In this document: piece by piece, positions 17,744 through 25,151 of the stretch | How the letters are laid out: each line of letters starts with the position of its first letter | How positions within the stretch are numbered: the stretch's first letter is position 1 | Notes under the pieces: model-generated | Told to the model about the DNA's origin: nothing | Database searches by the model: none | What the model saw: the letters and a program-made list of their open reading frames with translations, nothing else | From: Thermoleophilia bacterium | GTDB lineage: Bacteria; Actinomycetota; Thermoleophilia; Gaiellales; SKUG01 | Assembly: GCA_025964455.1 (NCBI GenBank) | Contig: JAOPYU010000040.1 | Location: 1-28,830 of the forward strand | Reading direction: 5' to 3' | Length of the DNA stretch: 28,830 nucleotides | Position numbers and translations under genes: made by a program

Positions 17744-18624
17744 GATGTGGCTCCACTCGTTGCGCGGTGTTCGTCCCAGGCCCACTTGAGCGACCGCGCC
17801 GCCACGACCGACAGCGCGTGACGTCGGTATCGCGCGGTGCCGCGCACGTCGTCGATCGGGGACGCGGCCTCGCCGACCAGCTCACCGAAGCGCTTCGCGG
17901 TGCCGTCCGGCAGTGGGCCTGCGGATTCCCACAGACCCTCGGTCATGAAGGTCTCGCCGACGTAGGCGTGGGCCTCGGGCGCGTCGAGGATGACCGGCCC
18001 GGCCGATCCGATCCCGGTGCCGACGGTCCGTGCGTCCAGGTCGAACGCCAGGCCGAACGACGCGATCGAGATGACCATCGCGTTGCGCTGGCCGACCTTG
18101 CCGAACTGCTGCGGCCCGCGCGCCTTCGGGACGCGGACCCGGACGATCAGCTCGTCGGGCTCCAGCGCGGAGTGGCGCGGGCGGACGATGAAGTCGCGCA
18201 CCGCGATCTCGCGGCAACCACGGGCACTGCTCGAGACCTCCGCGGTCGCGCCGATCGCGACCAGCACCGGGAGGGTGTCGCCGGCGGGAGACGCCGTGCC
18301 CAGGTTGCCCCCGAGCGTGCCACGCGCCCGGATCTGCGGCGAGCCGACCGTGCGTGCAGCCATGCACAGCCCTGGCGCGTCCTCCTGCAGCTCCCGCAGG
18401 ATCCGCAGATACGGCATGCCGGCCCCGACCCACACGTGCCCGTCCTCCTGGGTGAGCTCGTGTAGCTCTGGCACCCGGTTGAGGTCGAGGGTCGCCTCGG
18501 GGCGGGCGCGATCGAAGTTGATGTCGACCATCAGGTCGGTGCCGCCCTGGATGGGCGTGGCCTCGGGTCGCTCCGCCTTCATGGCGAGCGCCTCGTCGAG
18601 GCTCGTCGGCTGCAGGAAGTCCAC
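17740..18624 (-). CDS. xdhB: Xanthine dehydrogenase, FAD-binding subunit
   Basis: 294 aa, first gene of the minus-strand operon. CoxM/XdhB-type FAD domain with PIQGGTDLMVDIN (FAD loop), VGSPQIRARGTLGGNLGTASPAGDTLPVL (second FAD motif), and KVGQRNAMVISIAS. Start taken as the GTG at 18624 with GGAG 8 nt upstream and the usual N-terminal DFLQPTSLDEAL; no ATG fits. Passes electrons to NAD or another acceptor. The transcript probably starts at a TAGGAT box on the minus strand (18680-18675), leaving a leader of about 44 nt. Confidence 0.93.
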   Translation of the reverse strand: MDFLQPTSLDEALAMKAERPEATPIQGGTDLMVDINFDRARPEATLDLNRVPELHELTQEDGHVWVGAGMPYLRILRELQEDAPGLCMAARTVGSPQIRARGTLGGNLGTASPAGDTLPVLVAIGATAEVSSSARGCREIAVRDFIVRPRHSALEPDELIVRVRVPKARGPQQFGKVGQRNAMVISIASFGLAFDLDARTVGTGIGSAGPVILDAPEAHAYVGETFMTEGLWESAGPLPDGTAKRFGELVGEAASPIDDVRGTARYRRHALSVVAARSLKWAWDEHRATSGATS

Positions 18625-18674
18625 GCGTCGCTCCGGATCGGGTGTGCGGATCCCTCCCGGAGCCGCGGCGATCG

Positions 18675-18714
18675 ATCCTACACGCGTACGCGCGCGTGGA
18701 AGCCGGGGTAGGCT
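18675..18714. promoter_or_regulatory. Divergent xdh promoters with central palindrome
   Basis: TAGGAT on the minus strand (18680-18675) and TAGGCT on the plus strand (18709-18714) face away from each other. Between them lies the inverted repeat CACGCG-N6-CGCGTG (18681-18698). The palindrome would sit upstream of both -10 boxes within both core promoters, an ideal place for a repressor. The plus-strand box is 6 nt before the ATG of the XdhC/CoxI gene. No regulator gene is encoded in the module itself. Confidence 0.6.
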
Positions 18715-18720
18715 CGGTGC

Positions 18721-19794
18721 ATGGATGCATCCCTCCGCGACGTGACCCGGATCCTCGGCGAGTGGCTCGACTCCGCACGGCCCTGCGTGCTGGCCACGGT
18801 GGTGACGAGCGACGGCAGCGCGCCGCGCGGGCTGGGTGCGCGACTGGCCATCGCCGGCCGCGAGGAGTGGGTCGGCGCGCTGAGCGGCGGCTGCACCGAA
18901 GCTGCGGTGATCGCCGAGGCCGAGCGCTTGCTCGACGTGGGCGACCCCGACCACGCCGTGTTCGTCTCGTACCAGAAGGAGACGCTCGCGGACGTCGGCC
19001 CCGTGTGCGGCTCGATCCTCGGCGTGATCGTCGAGGTCGTCGACGACGTCCTCGTCGGCACGCTCGAGCGTCTCGTCGACACCGCGGGGAGCGGCACGCC
19101 AGCGGAGCTCGGGGTGACGTACTCGTGGCAGGGCGACGCGCCGGGCGACCTGGCGCAACTCGGGCTCGCCGCCGGCCTGGTCCGGGAAGCCGTCGCGCTC
19201 GAGCCGATCGCGGACCCGTCCGGCCACGCGGTCGCCCTGGTTCGTGATGACGTCGGCCTGGTGCTGCGCGAGGCGGTGCCTGCCGCGCCGCACCTGGTGC
19301 TCGGCGGCGCCGGGGACATCGCCCGCGAACTCGTGTCGCTCGCCGACCGTCTCGCGTGGCGCACCACGGTCGTCGATCCACGTGCGACGGTCCTCGGTCA
19401 GCTGGAACGCATGTGCACCCCGTCGCGGACCGTCTCGGGCTGGGCGCAGGAACACTGGAACGACCTCGCCGTCGACGCGCGCACCGCCTGCGTGGCGCTC
19501 TTCCACGAAGCGCATCACGACGAGCCGTTCCTGGCCGCCGCGCTCGCGAGCGATGCCGCCTACGTCGGCGCCGTGGGCAGTCGCCGCGTCCAGGCGGACC
19601 GACGCGCCTCGCTCGCCGCTGCCGGCGTGGGGGAGGCGCAGCTCGCCCGCCTGCAGGGCCCCGCCGGCCTCGACCTCGGCGGCAGCTCCGCCTCCGAGAT
19701 CGCGCTCGCCATCGCGGCGCAGGTCGTCGCCACGTTCCACGGCCGCGACGGCGCGCCCCTGTCGGAGACCTCCGGCCCGATCCGGGCCGACTGA
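18721..19794 (+). CDS. XdhC/CoxI-family molybdenum cofactor maturation protein
   Basis: 357 aa. Members bind Mo cofactor, promote its sulfuration and insert it into the XDH Mo subunit. The N-terminal XdhC_CoxI domain has VTSDGSAPRGLGARLAI and GALSGGCTEAAVIAEA; the C-terminal Rossmann-like XdhC domain begins around HLVLGGAGDIARELV and ends with the characteristic AYVGAVGSRR and GLDLGGSSASEIALAIAAQ. In GGC the conserved Cys implicated in cofactor handling is present. The ATG is 6 nt downstream of TAGGCT, so the mRNA may be leaderless. It is divergent from the structural genes and just upstream of mocA. It should not be confused with the 2Fe-2S subunit, called XdhC in E. coli. Confidence 0.92.
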   Translation: MDASLRDVTRILGEWLDSARPCVLATVVTSDGSAPRGLGARLAIAGREEWVGALSGGCTEAAVIAEAERLLDVGDPDHAVFVSYQKETLADVGPVCGSILGVIVEVVDDVLVGTLERLVDTAGSGTPAELGVTYSWQGDAPGDLAQLGLAAGLVREAVALEPIADPSGHAVALVRDDVGLVLREAVPAAPHLVLGGAGDIARELVSLADRLAWRTTVVDPRATVLGQLERMCTPSRTVSGWAQEHWNDLAVDARTACVALFHEAHHDEPFLAAALASDAAYVGAVGSRRVQADRRASLAAAGVGEAQLARLQGPAGLDLGGSSASEIALAIAAQVVATFHGRDGAPLSETSGPIRAD

Positions 19795-19795
19795 C

Positions 19796-20431
19796 ATGCC
19801 GACCCCGCCGCCCCCGCCCCCACGCATCCCCGTCATCGTCCTCGCCGCAGGCTCCTCGGCTCGCTTCGGCACGCTCGACAAGCTCGCCACGCCGATCGCG
19901 GGACGCCCGCTCCTTGCCTGGACGCTCGCCGCCCTGCCCCACACGCTCGCGCAGCATGATCGGATCGTCGTGGTCGGCCCCGGCTCGGGCGCCCCGGCGC
20001 GGATCGGCGCAGGTGCCGGCTGTCGCCTGGTTCGTGCGCACGACGCCGAGCGCGGGCTTCGCCACTCGATCCTCGCCGGGCTCGACGCCGTGCGCGACGA
20101 GGATCCTGAGGTCGCGGGCGCCGTGCTCCTGCTCGGCGACGACCCGCTCGTCGCCCGCCTCCTCCCGGACGTGCTCGAGGCCGCTGTCGCCGACCCGACA
20201 CGCACCGTGGCCGTGCGTCGCTCGCGGTTCGTGCCACACCCCGTGTACCTCCCCCGCGCGACCTGGCCGAGCCGGGACGTGCTCTCCTCAGGACACGACC
20301 ATGGCCTCCGCGACATGGTCGCCGCCCTCGATCCCACCTGGATCGACGGATCGGCGGCGCCATCGCTCGACGTCGACGTCCAGGCGGACGCCACCGAGCT
20401 CGCGCGCCTGCTCGCCCCCCGAGTTGATTAA
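19796..20431 (+). CDS. mocA: Molybdenum cofactor cytidylyltransferase (MocA-like)
   Basis: 211 aa nucleotidyltransferase. The signature LAAGSSARFG-T-LDKL matches the LxxGxSxRMGxxK loop of MobA/MocA enzymes, and LLGDDPLV matches the metal-binding Asp segment (usually GDQP). MocA makes the cytosine-dinucleotide form of the cofactor used by xanthine dehydrogenases, so the location after the XdhC/CoxI gene is apt. It starts one base after that gene's stop. The N-terminus has a proline run (PTPPPPPPR). The reading frame ends GTTGATTAA, identical to the end of xdhA, because both ends lie in the 43-nt repeat. Confidence 0.88.
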   Translation: MPTPPPPPPRIPVIVLAAGSSARFGTLDKLATPIAGRPLLAWTLAALPHTLAQHDRIVVVGPGSGAPARIGAGAGCRLVRAHDAERGLRHSILAGLDAVRDEDPEVAGAVLLLGDDPLVARLLPDVLEAAVADPTRTVAVRRSRFVPHPVYLPRATWPSRDVLSSGHDHGLRDMVAALDPTWIDGSAAPSLDVDVQADATELARLLAPRVD

Positions 20432-20465
20432 GTCGAGTTAGTGGCCCTATGGGCGTACAAACTCG
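20423..20465 (+). repeat. Right copy of the 43-nt inverted hairpin repeat
   Basis: Reads outward from the end of mocA. The hairpin has an outer stem CGAGTT/AACTCG and an inner stem GCCC-TAT-GGGC. The inner stem sequence differs from the left copy but still pairs, which suggests selection for structure rather than mere sequence duplication. No T-run follows. No target-site duplication is visible outside the two copies. Confidence 0.8.
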
Positions 20466-20474
20466 TCTAAATGC

Positions 20475-20506
20475 GGGGGAGGGGGCGGGGAGGGTGCGGG
20501 GGAGGG
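20475..20506 (+). other. G-rich tract with G-quadruplex potential
   Basis: Six runs of 5, 5, 4, 3, 5 and 3 guanines separated by 1-3 nt lie in the short gap between the convergent mocA and YihY-family genes. The plus-strand RNA could form a quadruplex; the minus-strand RNA would be C-rich. Confidence 0.6.
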
Positions 20507-20511
20507 CGTCG

Positions 20512-21375
20512 TCAGTGAGCTGAGGAGTCCTCGCCGTCGCGTCGGCCGCCTCGTCGCTCGAGCACGCAGTCGACCTCCGCGCCGATCAGCACGATGAGCG
20601 CCGACCAGTACACGTAGAGCTGGAACACGACCAGCCCGGCGAAGGCACCGTAGATGCGACCCTGGTTGCCCCAGGTGTCCACGTACCAGCTGAATCCGAG
20701 CGCGAAGGCGGCCCATCCCACGAACGCAGCGAGGATGCCCGGCGTCAGCAGGCGGAAGCGCTGGCGATCCGCCGGCCCCCAGGCGTAGGTGGTCGCCAAC
20801 CACGTGAACACGCAGACAATCACGAGAGGCCACTTGATGATCCGCCACGCGAGGAACACCCCGCTCGAACCGCCCGGTGCATCGCGGATCAGCTCACCGA
20901 TCGCCGGCCCCAGCGCGACGAGCAGGCTGGCGGCGATCGCGAGCGTCGCGGTGAGCGTCGCCAGCCCGACCGACACCCCGAAGCGGTGCATGAGCCCGCG
21001 GTGCTCCTCGAGCTCGAGCGCCCGGTTGAGCGCGCTCATGATGGTCCGGAAGCCCGCGGCCCCGGACCACAGCGCCAACGCGAACGCCGCAGCGGCCGCG
21101 AGCACCAGGCTCGGGCCCGGCTCCTGCAGGTTGTCGAGCTGGTCGCGCAGCGCCTCGACCGCCTTGCCCGGCACCGCGTCGGTCTTGGCGAGCGTGCCGA
21201 GCACCTCGCCGGCGCGATCGCCCGCGTCGAGCAGGGAGAGCAGTGACAGCACGCCCAGCATGAGCGGAAACATCGCAAGCGTCGCCCGGAACGCCGTCCC
21301 TGCGGCGTAGTGGAATCCGTGGTCGTGCACGAGTCCGCGGGCGACGTCACGGCACGCGGCGCGGACCGAGCTCAC
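20512..21375 (-). CDS. YihY/BrkB-family inner membrane protein
   Basis: 287 aa with about six hydrophobic segments. Family features include the N-terminal HYAAGTAFRATLAMFPLMLGVLSLL region, LWSGAAGFRTIMSALNRALELEEHRGLMHRF, and the C-terminal GNQGRIYGAFAGLVVFQLYVYWSALIVLIGAEVD, all typical of YihY/BrkB proteins (once misnamed RNase BN). The molecular function of the family is unsettled. The ATG at 21375 overlaps the puuD stop by 4 nt, so it is translationally coupled to the urate oxidase gene; whether this means a link to purine catabolism, such as transport, is only a guess. The C-terminus is charged and cytoplasmic-looking. Confidence 0.88.
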   Translation of the reverse strand: MSSVRAACRDVARGLVHDHGFHYAAGTAFRATLAMFPLMLGVLSLLSLLDAGDRAGEVLGTLAKTDAVPGKAVEALRDQLDNLQEPGPSLVLAAAAAFALALWSGAAGFRTIMSALNRALELEEHRGLMHRFGVSVGLATLTATLAIAASLLVALGPAIGELIRDAPGGSSGVFLAWRIIKWPLVIVCVFTWLATTYAWGPADRQRFRLLTPGILAAFVGWAAFALGFSWYVDTWGNQGRIYGAFAGLVVFQLYVYWSALIVLIGAEVDCVLERRGGRRDGEDSSAH

Positions 21376-22625
21376 GACTCTCCAGCGACGCTCGACACGT
21401 AGCTCGCGAGGGCATCGATCTCCGCATCCTCGAGGCGCGACCCGAACGCCGGCATGCCGCCCTTGCCGTTGGTGACGCGCTCGCGCACGAGCGCTTCGTC
21501 AGGCTTCGCCGAGTCGAGATTGGGTCCGACCGCCCCGTCCGTCCCGGCATCGGCGAGCGTGTGACAGCTGCCGCAGGTCTCCGTGAAGAGCGCCTTCCCG
21601 TCCGCGTCGCCGACCGAATCGTCCCCGGTCGTCGACGGGGCACTCGCCGACGAACGCTTCGCAGCGCCGCCGTCGCCGCCTCCGCCAGTTCCCCACCCCT
21701 CGGGGCGCAGGAGCACGAACAGGACGACCAGCGCGAGCACGACCACCGCAGGCATCCACCAGATGGTCCTGCCGCCATGGCGCAGGTTGTAGAAGTGCCG
21801 GATGAAGGCGCCGATCGCCATCAGGCAGAGCAGCAGGATCCACGCGTGCTCATGGGAGGTCATGAAGGTGAAGTGGCCGGCGAGCATCGTCACGAGCACC
21901 GGCAGCGTGAAGTAGTTGTTGTGCACCGAACGCCGCTTCGCCTCGATGCCGGGTGCCGGATCCGGGTCGCGGCCGGCCTCCTTGGCCCGGATCAGCTCCC
22001 AGTGCGCCGGGATGATGTTGAAGAAGACGCTGCCGGCCATGATCGTGCCGAGCATCGCGCCGACCTGCAGCCACGCCGCGCGCGGGCTGAACAGCTCGCC
22101 CGTGCCCCAGGCGGCGACGGCGATCCCCGCGATCAGCGCGAGCATGAGGGTCCGCTCGCGACCACGCAGCGCACGGCACAGGACGTCGTAGAAGACCCAC
22201 GCCCCCGCGATGAGTCCTGCGCTGATCCCGACCGCGGTCCATGGCCCGATGTCAGCCACGGCCGGGTCAATCATGTACGTGCGCGCATCGAGCCAGTACA
22301 GCGCGACCAGCAGCGAGAAACCGCTCAGCCAGGTCGCGTAGGCCTCCCACTTGAACCACGCGAGGTGGTCGGGCAGCTCCGGCGGGGCGACCCGGTACTT
22401 CTTCACGTGGTAGAAGCCGCCTCCGTGGATCTCCCACAGCTCGCCGCCGACCCCATCGCGCTCGTCCTCGTAGGTCGTGGGGCGCTTGAGCGACTGGTCG
22501 AGCAGCACGAAGTAGAACGACGAGCCGATCCAGCCGATCGCCGCGATCACGTGCAGCGAGCGAATGACCAGGTCGAGCCAGTCGCGCAGGTACGGGTCCA
22601 GTGACGCGGCGAAGAGGGGTTCCAT
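21372..22625 (-). CDS. puuD: Membrane-bound urate hydroxylase with cytochrome c domain
   Basis: 417 aa. PuuD oxidises urate to 5-hydroxyisourate at the membrane and passes electrons to a fused cytochrome c, avoiding hydrogen peroxide production by soluble uricases. The first ~310 residues hold about eight or nine hydrophobic segments with the family pattern RSLHVIAAIGWIGSSFYFVLLD, EIHGGGFYHVKKY, WFKWEAYATWLSGF and HNNYFTLPVLVTMLAGH. The C-terminal domain contains a haem c site CGSCH (351-355) and a likely axial Met391 (GGMPAF). Between them is a Gly/Ser-rich linker. A TTGGATCG box lies 7 nt before the ATG on the minus strand, similar to the TAGGNTCG boxes of other genes. It is divergent from allantoicase. 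Confidence 0.92.
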   Translation of the reverse strand: MEPLFAASLDPYLRDWLDLVIRSLHVIAAIGWIGSSFYFVLLDQSLKRPTTYEDERDGVGGELWEIHGGGFYHVKKYRVAPPELPDHLAWFKWEAYATWLSGFSLLVALYWLDARTYMIDPAVADIGPWTAVGISAGLIAGAWVFYDVLCRALRGRERTLMLALIAGIAVAAWGTGELFSPRAAWLQVGAMLGTIMAGSVFFNIIPAHWELIRAKEAGRDPDPAPGIEAKRRSVHNNYFTLPVLVTMLAGHFTFMTSHEHAWILLLCLMAIGAFIRHFYNLRHGGRTIWWMPAVVVLALVVLFVLLRPEGWGTGGGGDGGAAKRSSASAPSTTGDDSVGDADGKALFTETCGSCHTLADAGTDGAVGPNLDSAKPDEALVRERVTNGKGGMPAFGSRLEDAEIDALASYVSSVAGES

Positions 22626-22632
22626 TCAGTCG

Positions 22633-22675
22633 ATCCAACAGCATCCGACGGACTCGCGCGTGCGGGAGGTAGGAT
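22633..22675. promoter_or_regulatory. Divergent puuD/alc promoters
   Basis: TTGGAT on the minus strand (22638-22633) lies 7 nt before puuD; TAGGAT on the plus strand (22670-22675) lies 7 nt before alc. Each is followed by CG, so the pair forms a CGATCC...GGATCG inverted repeat. No separate operator palindrome is seen and no clear -35. Confidence 0.55.
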
Positions 22676-22682
22676 CGGGACC

Positions 22683-23726
22683 ATGGAGACCGACGCAACA
22701 CCCGTGCGGATCGCGTTCACGTCGCTGCCCGACCTCGCCTGCGAGGTGGTCGGTGGATCGGTCTGCGCCTGCAACGACGACTTCTTCGCCGCGGCGTCGA
22801 ATCTCGTGAAGCGCAGCGCGCCGGTGTTCGACCCGGACGCGTTCGCGGAGACCGGCAAGGTCATGGACGGGTGGGAGAGCCAGCGTGGTCGCCGCCGCAA
22901 CCGCACCGGCGGCGAGACGTGCGACGTCGCGATCGTGACGCTCGGCATGCCCGGCGAGATCGTCGGCTTCGACGTGAACACCGCCCATTTCCTTCGCAAC
23001 TCCCCGCGGAGCGTCGAGCTGCACGCCGCGGAGCTGCCCGAGGGCGCCGACCCGGAGGCCGGCGACGTCGCCTGGACCCCGCTCGCCCCGCGAACGACGG
23101 TGCTTGCCGACACGCACAACCTCGTCCCGGTCGAGCCTGCGGCGCGCGGTCGGCGATTCACCCATGTGCGCCTCACCATCCACCCCGACGGCGGCGTGGC
23201 GCGGCTGCGCGTGCACGGCATCGGCATCGCCGCCCCCGGCGTGCTCGCGCCCGGCGTGGAAGCCGACCTCGCGGCAGCCAGCAACGGCGCCGTGACGATC
23301 GCCGCGAGCGACGAGTTCTACGGCGGCATCTCCAACCTGCTGCTGCCCGGGGAGAGCCAGCGCATGGACGAGGGCTGGGAGACGAGCCGCACGCGTGACC
23401 GCAGCCCGGACGAGTGGGTCGTGGTCCGGCTCGCCGCGCCCGGCACCGTGGCCCGTGCGACGGTCGACACCTCGTGGTTCAAGGGGAACGCGCCCGACAC
23501 GGCTCGGCTCGAAGGCGTGCTCCTCGGCGACCGGGCGAACTCCGTCGACGTCGCGGTCGACGAGCTCGAGTGGACGGTGCTGGTCCCGGACCAGCCGGTC
23601 GGCCCGCACGCGAGCCACGAGTTCACCGCATCGCTCGACGGCCCGGTCGTCGACCACGTGCGCCTCGTCATCGAGCCCGACGGCGGCATCGCGAGGTTGC
23701 GCGTGTGGGGCACCGTGGCAGGATGA
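22683..23726 (+). CDS. alc: Allantoicase
   Basis: 347 aa. Hydrolyses allantoate to S-ureidoglycolate and urea. The protein is the typical tandem of two homologous jelly-roll repeats. Repeat 1 has ASNLVKRSAPVFDPDAF, GKVMDGWESQRGR and GEIVGFDVNTAHFLRNSPRSVELHA. Repeat 2 has FYGGISNLLLPGESQRMDEGWETSRTR and ARATVDTSWFKGNAPDTARLEG. Both repeats end in HPDGGVARLRVHG / EPDGGIARLRVWG. The TAGGATCG box ends 7 nt before the ATG, suggesting a leaderless transcript. Its product needs a ureidoglycolate lyase or amidohydrolase that is not recognised in the window. Confidence 0.95.
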   Translation: METDATPVRIAFTSLPDLACEVVGGSVCACNDDFFAAASNLVKRSAPVFDPDAFAETGKVMDGWESQRGRRRNRTGGETCDVAIVTLGMPGEIVGFDVNTAHFLRNSPRSVELHAAELPEGADPEAGDVAWTPLAPRTTVLADTHNLVPVEPAARGRRFTHVRLTIHPDGGVARLRVHGIGIAAPGVLAPGVEADLAAASNGAVTIAASDEFYGGISNLLLPGESQRMDEGWETSRTRDRSPDEWVVVRLAAPGTVARATVDTSWFKGNAPDTARLEGVLLGDRANSVDVAVDELEWTVLVPDQPVGPHASHEFTASLDGPVVDHVRLVIEPDGGIARLRVWGTVAG

Positions 23727-24643
23727 TGACCATGCGCTCCCTTCGCTCCACCGTCGCCGCGTTCCTGCTCGCCCTGCTCGTCGTGGCGCCGAGCGCCGGC
23801 GCCGTGGCTGCCGACCTGCACGGCACCGTCTCGATCTCGGCGACGAACGAATACGACATCACCGGCTCCGATGGCGCCGTCGCCGGCCACGATTCGCGGC
23901 GCACCTCGGCGACCTTCGCGATCGACCGATACGTCACGATGCGGTTCCCGACCGCGCACTTCACGCCGCGCGACGTGGTCCACACGATCACCCGCTCCGA
24001 TGAGCTCGGCTGCGTGCACGAGGAGACCACGGGCCTCGACACGACCCGCGATCCGGTGTTCACCACCGTCCCGCTCACGGTCGGAGGCGACGTCCAGAAC
24101 CGCCTGACCGGCACTGCGGTGCTCTCACTCGGCTGGAACCGCACGTTCGACCAGCCGTTCTACCGGATCGCCTACACCAACGTGTGCGGCGAGCCGCTCG
24201 CCGAGGCTTCGTCGCGCCCGCTGTTCGAGGCCTTCGAGGCAGCCGGCTCCTTCCCCGGCGCGAAGTCGGCGGGCCCGCTGCTCCTGAAGGATCCGGTGGT
24301 GGCGAACCTGCGCTTCACGCGCGGGTTGACCGGCACCTGGCGATCGTCGGGTACCCGCACCGCCTACGATGCCGCCTCGCTGACCACGACCACGACGTCG
24401 TGGAACCTCAGTTCCCGAAATCCCAGCCCGAACTGCTCGCTCCCGGCGCGGCGGACGATGATCGGCGGACGCCCGACCGCAGTGGTCGCCGCGCTCCGGC
24501 GTGCCGGCGTGGTCCCGGTGATCACGCGCACGTCGCAACTGCGCAACGTCCCGCGCGGCCGCGTCGCGCAGGTCTCGTACATCTTCCGCGTCGTTGTCAC
24601 GGCGCCGTGTGGCGCGCGAGTTGCCGTCTACGTGCGCCAGTAG
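23723..24643 (+). CDS. Secreted protein of unknown function
   Basis: 306 aa from the ATG overlapping the alc stop; two further in-frame ATGs follow at 23726 and 23732. A clear Sec signal peptide is present: basic start (MRSLRST), hydrophobic core VAAFLLALLVVAP and cleavage likely near AGAVA|AD (about residue 29-30). The mature part is Thr/Ser/Arg-rich and predicted beta-rich, with four or more Cys residues (C-V-H-E region, NVCGEPL, NCSLPAR, APCGARV) that could form disulfides. No catalytic motif or membrane anchor is seen. I do not recognise the family. Location inside the purine-degradation genes is suggestive but gives no function. Its TAG stop overlaps the next promoter box. Confidence 0.75.
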   Translation: MMTMRSLRSTVAAFLLALLVVAPSAGAVAADLHGTVSISATNEYDITGSDGAVAGHDSRRTSATFAIDRYVTMRFPTAHFTPRDVVHTITRSDELGCVHEETTGLDTTRDPVFTTVPLTVGGDVQNRLTGTAVLSLGWNRTFDQPFYRIAYTNVCGEPLAEASSRPLFEAFEAAGSFPGAKSAGPLLLKDPVVANLRFTRGLTGTWRSSGTRTAYDAASLTTTTTSWNLSSRNPSPNCSLPARRTMIGGRPTAVVAALRRAGVVPVITRTSQLRNVPRGRVAQVSYIFRVVVTAPCGARVAVYVRQ

Positions 24644-24646
24644 GGT
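24641..24646 (+). promoter_or_regulatory. Predicted -10 box for uraD
   Basis: TAGGGT followed by CG, 6 nt before the uraD ATG, so transcription could begin at or near the start codon. Its first three bases are the stop codon of the preceding gene. Confidence 0.6.
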
Positions 24647-24652
24647 CGCGGT

Positions 24653-25150
24653 ATGACCGACGCCCCGATCGACCCGTCACCCGATGCCCTGGCCGCCGTG
24701 TGCGGTTCGGCGCGGTGGGTGCGGATCATGGCGGCGCACGCGCCGTTCGCGTCGATCGACGCGGTCCACGCCGCCGCCGAGGACGCCTTCGAGGAGCTCG
24801 TCGAGGATGACTGGCTCGAGGCGTTCGCCCACCATCCCCGCATCGGGGACGTGGCCGAGCTGCGCGCGAGGTTCGCCGCCTCCGGCGCGCTGAGCGAGCG
24901 CGAGCAGGCGGGCCTTGGCGACGCGCAGGACGACGTCGTCGCCCAGCTCGCCGCGGGCAACGCGCGCTATGAGGCGAAGTTCGGCTTCGTGTTCCTGGTG
25001 CGGGCGAGCGGCAGGAGCGCGGACGAGATGCTCGAGCTGCAGCAGGCGCGGCTCGACAACACGCGCGACGAGGAGCTAGCGATCGCCGCGCAGCAGCAGC
25101 GCGAGATCACGCGCATCCGCATCGACCATACACTCGGGAGCAACGACTGA
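24653..25150 (+). CDS. uraD: OHCU decarboxylase
   Basis: 165 aa. Converts 2-oxo-4-hydroxy-4-carboxy-5-ureidoimidazoline to S-allantoin, the third step of urate breakdown. The catalytic His is in AHHPRIGD (His61), and the conserved FGFVFLVRASGRSADEML segment and RLDNTRDEELAIAAQQQREITRIRI helix match the family. All-helical, soluble. It starts 9 nt after the secreted-protein gene stop and is followed one base later by uraH, so the two urate enzymes are co-transcribed. Confidence 0.95.
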   Translation: MTDAPIDPSPDALAAVCGSARWVRIMAAHAPFASIDAVHAAAEDAFEELVEDDWLEAFAHHPRIGDVAELRARFAASGALSEREQAGLGDAQDDVVAQLAAGNARYEAKFGFVFLVRASGRSADEMLELQQARLDNTRDEELAIAAQQQREITRIRIDHTLGSND

Positions 25151-25151
25151 C

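Noticed and set aside
14820..18624. Carbon monoxide dehydrogenase (CoxMSL)
   Set aside because: Same gene order, but the VAYRCSFR active-site loop is missing and the RGFG / GVGEPP pattern with urate genes nearby supports xanthine dehydrogenase.
14786..20465. xdh module as a composite transposon
   Set aside because: Inverted repeats are present, but there is no transposase gene and no target-site duplication outside the copies; a hairpin/3'-end element explains the gene-end positions better.
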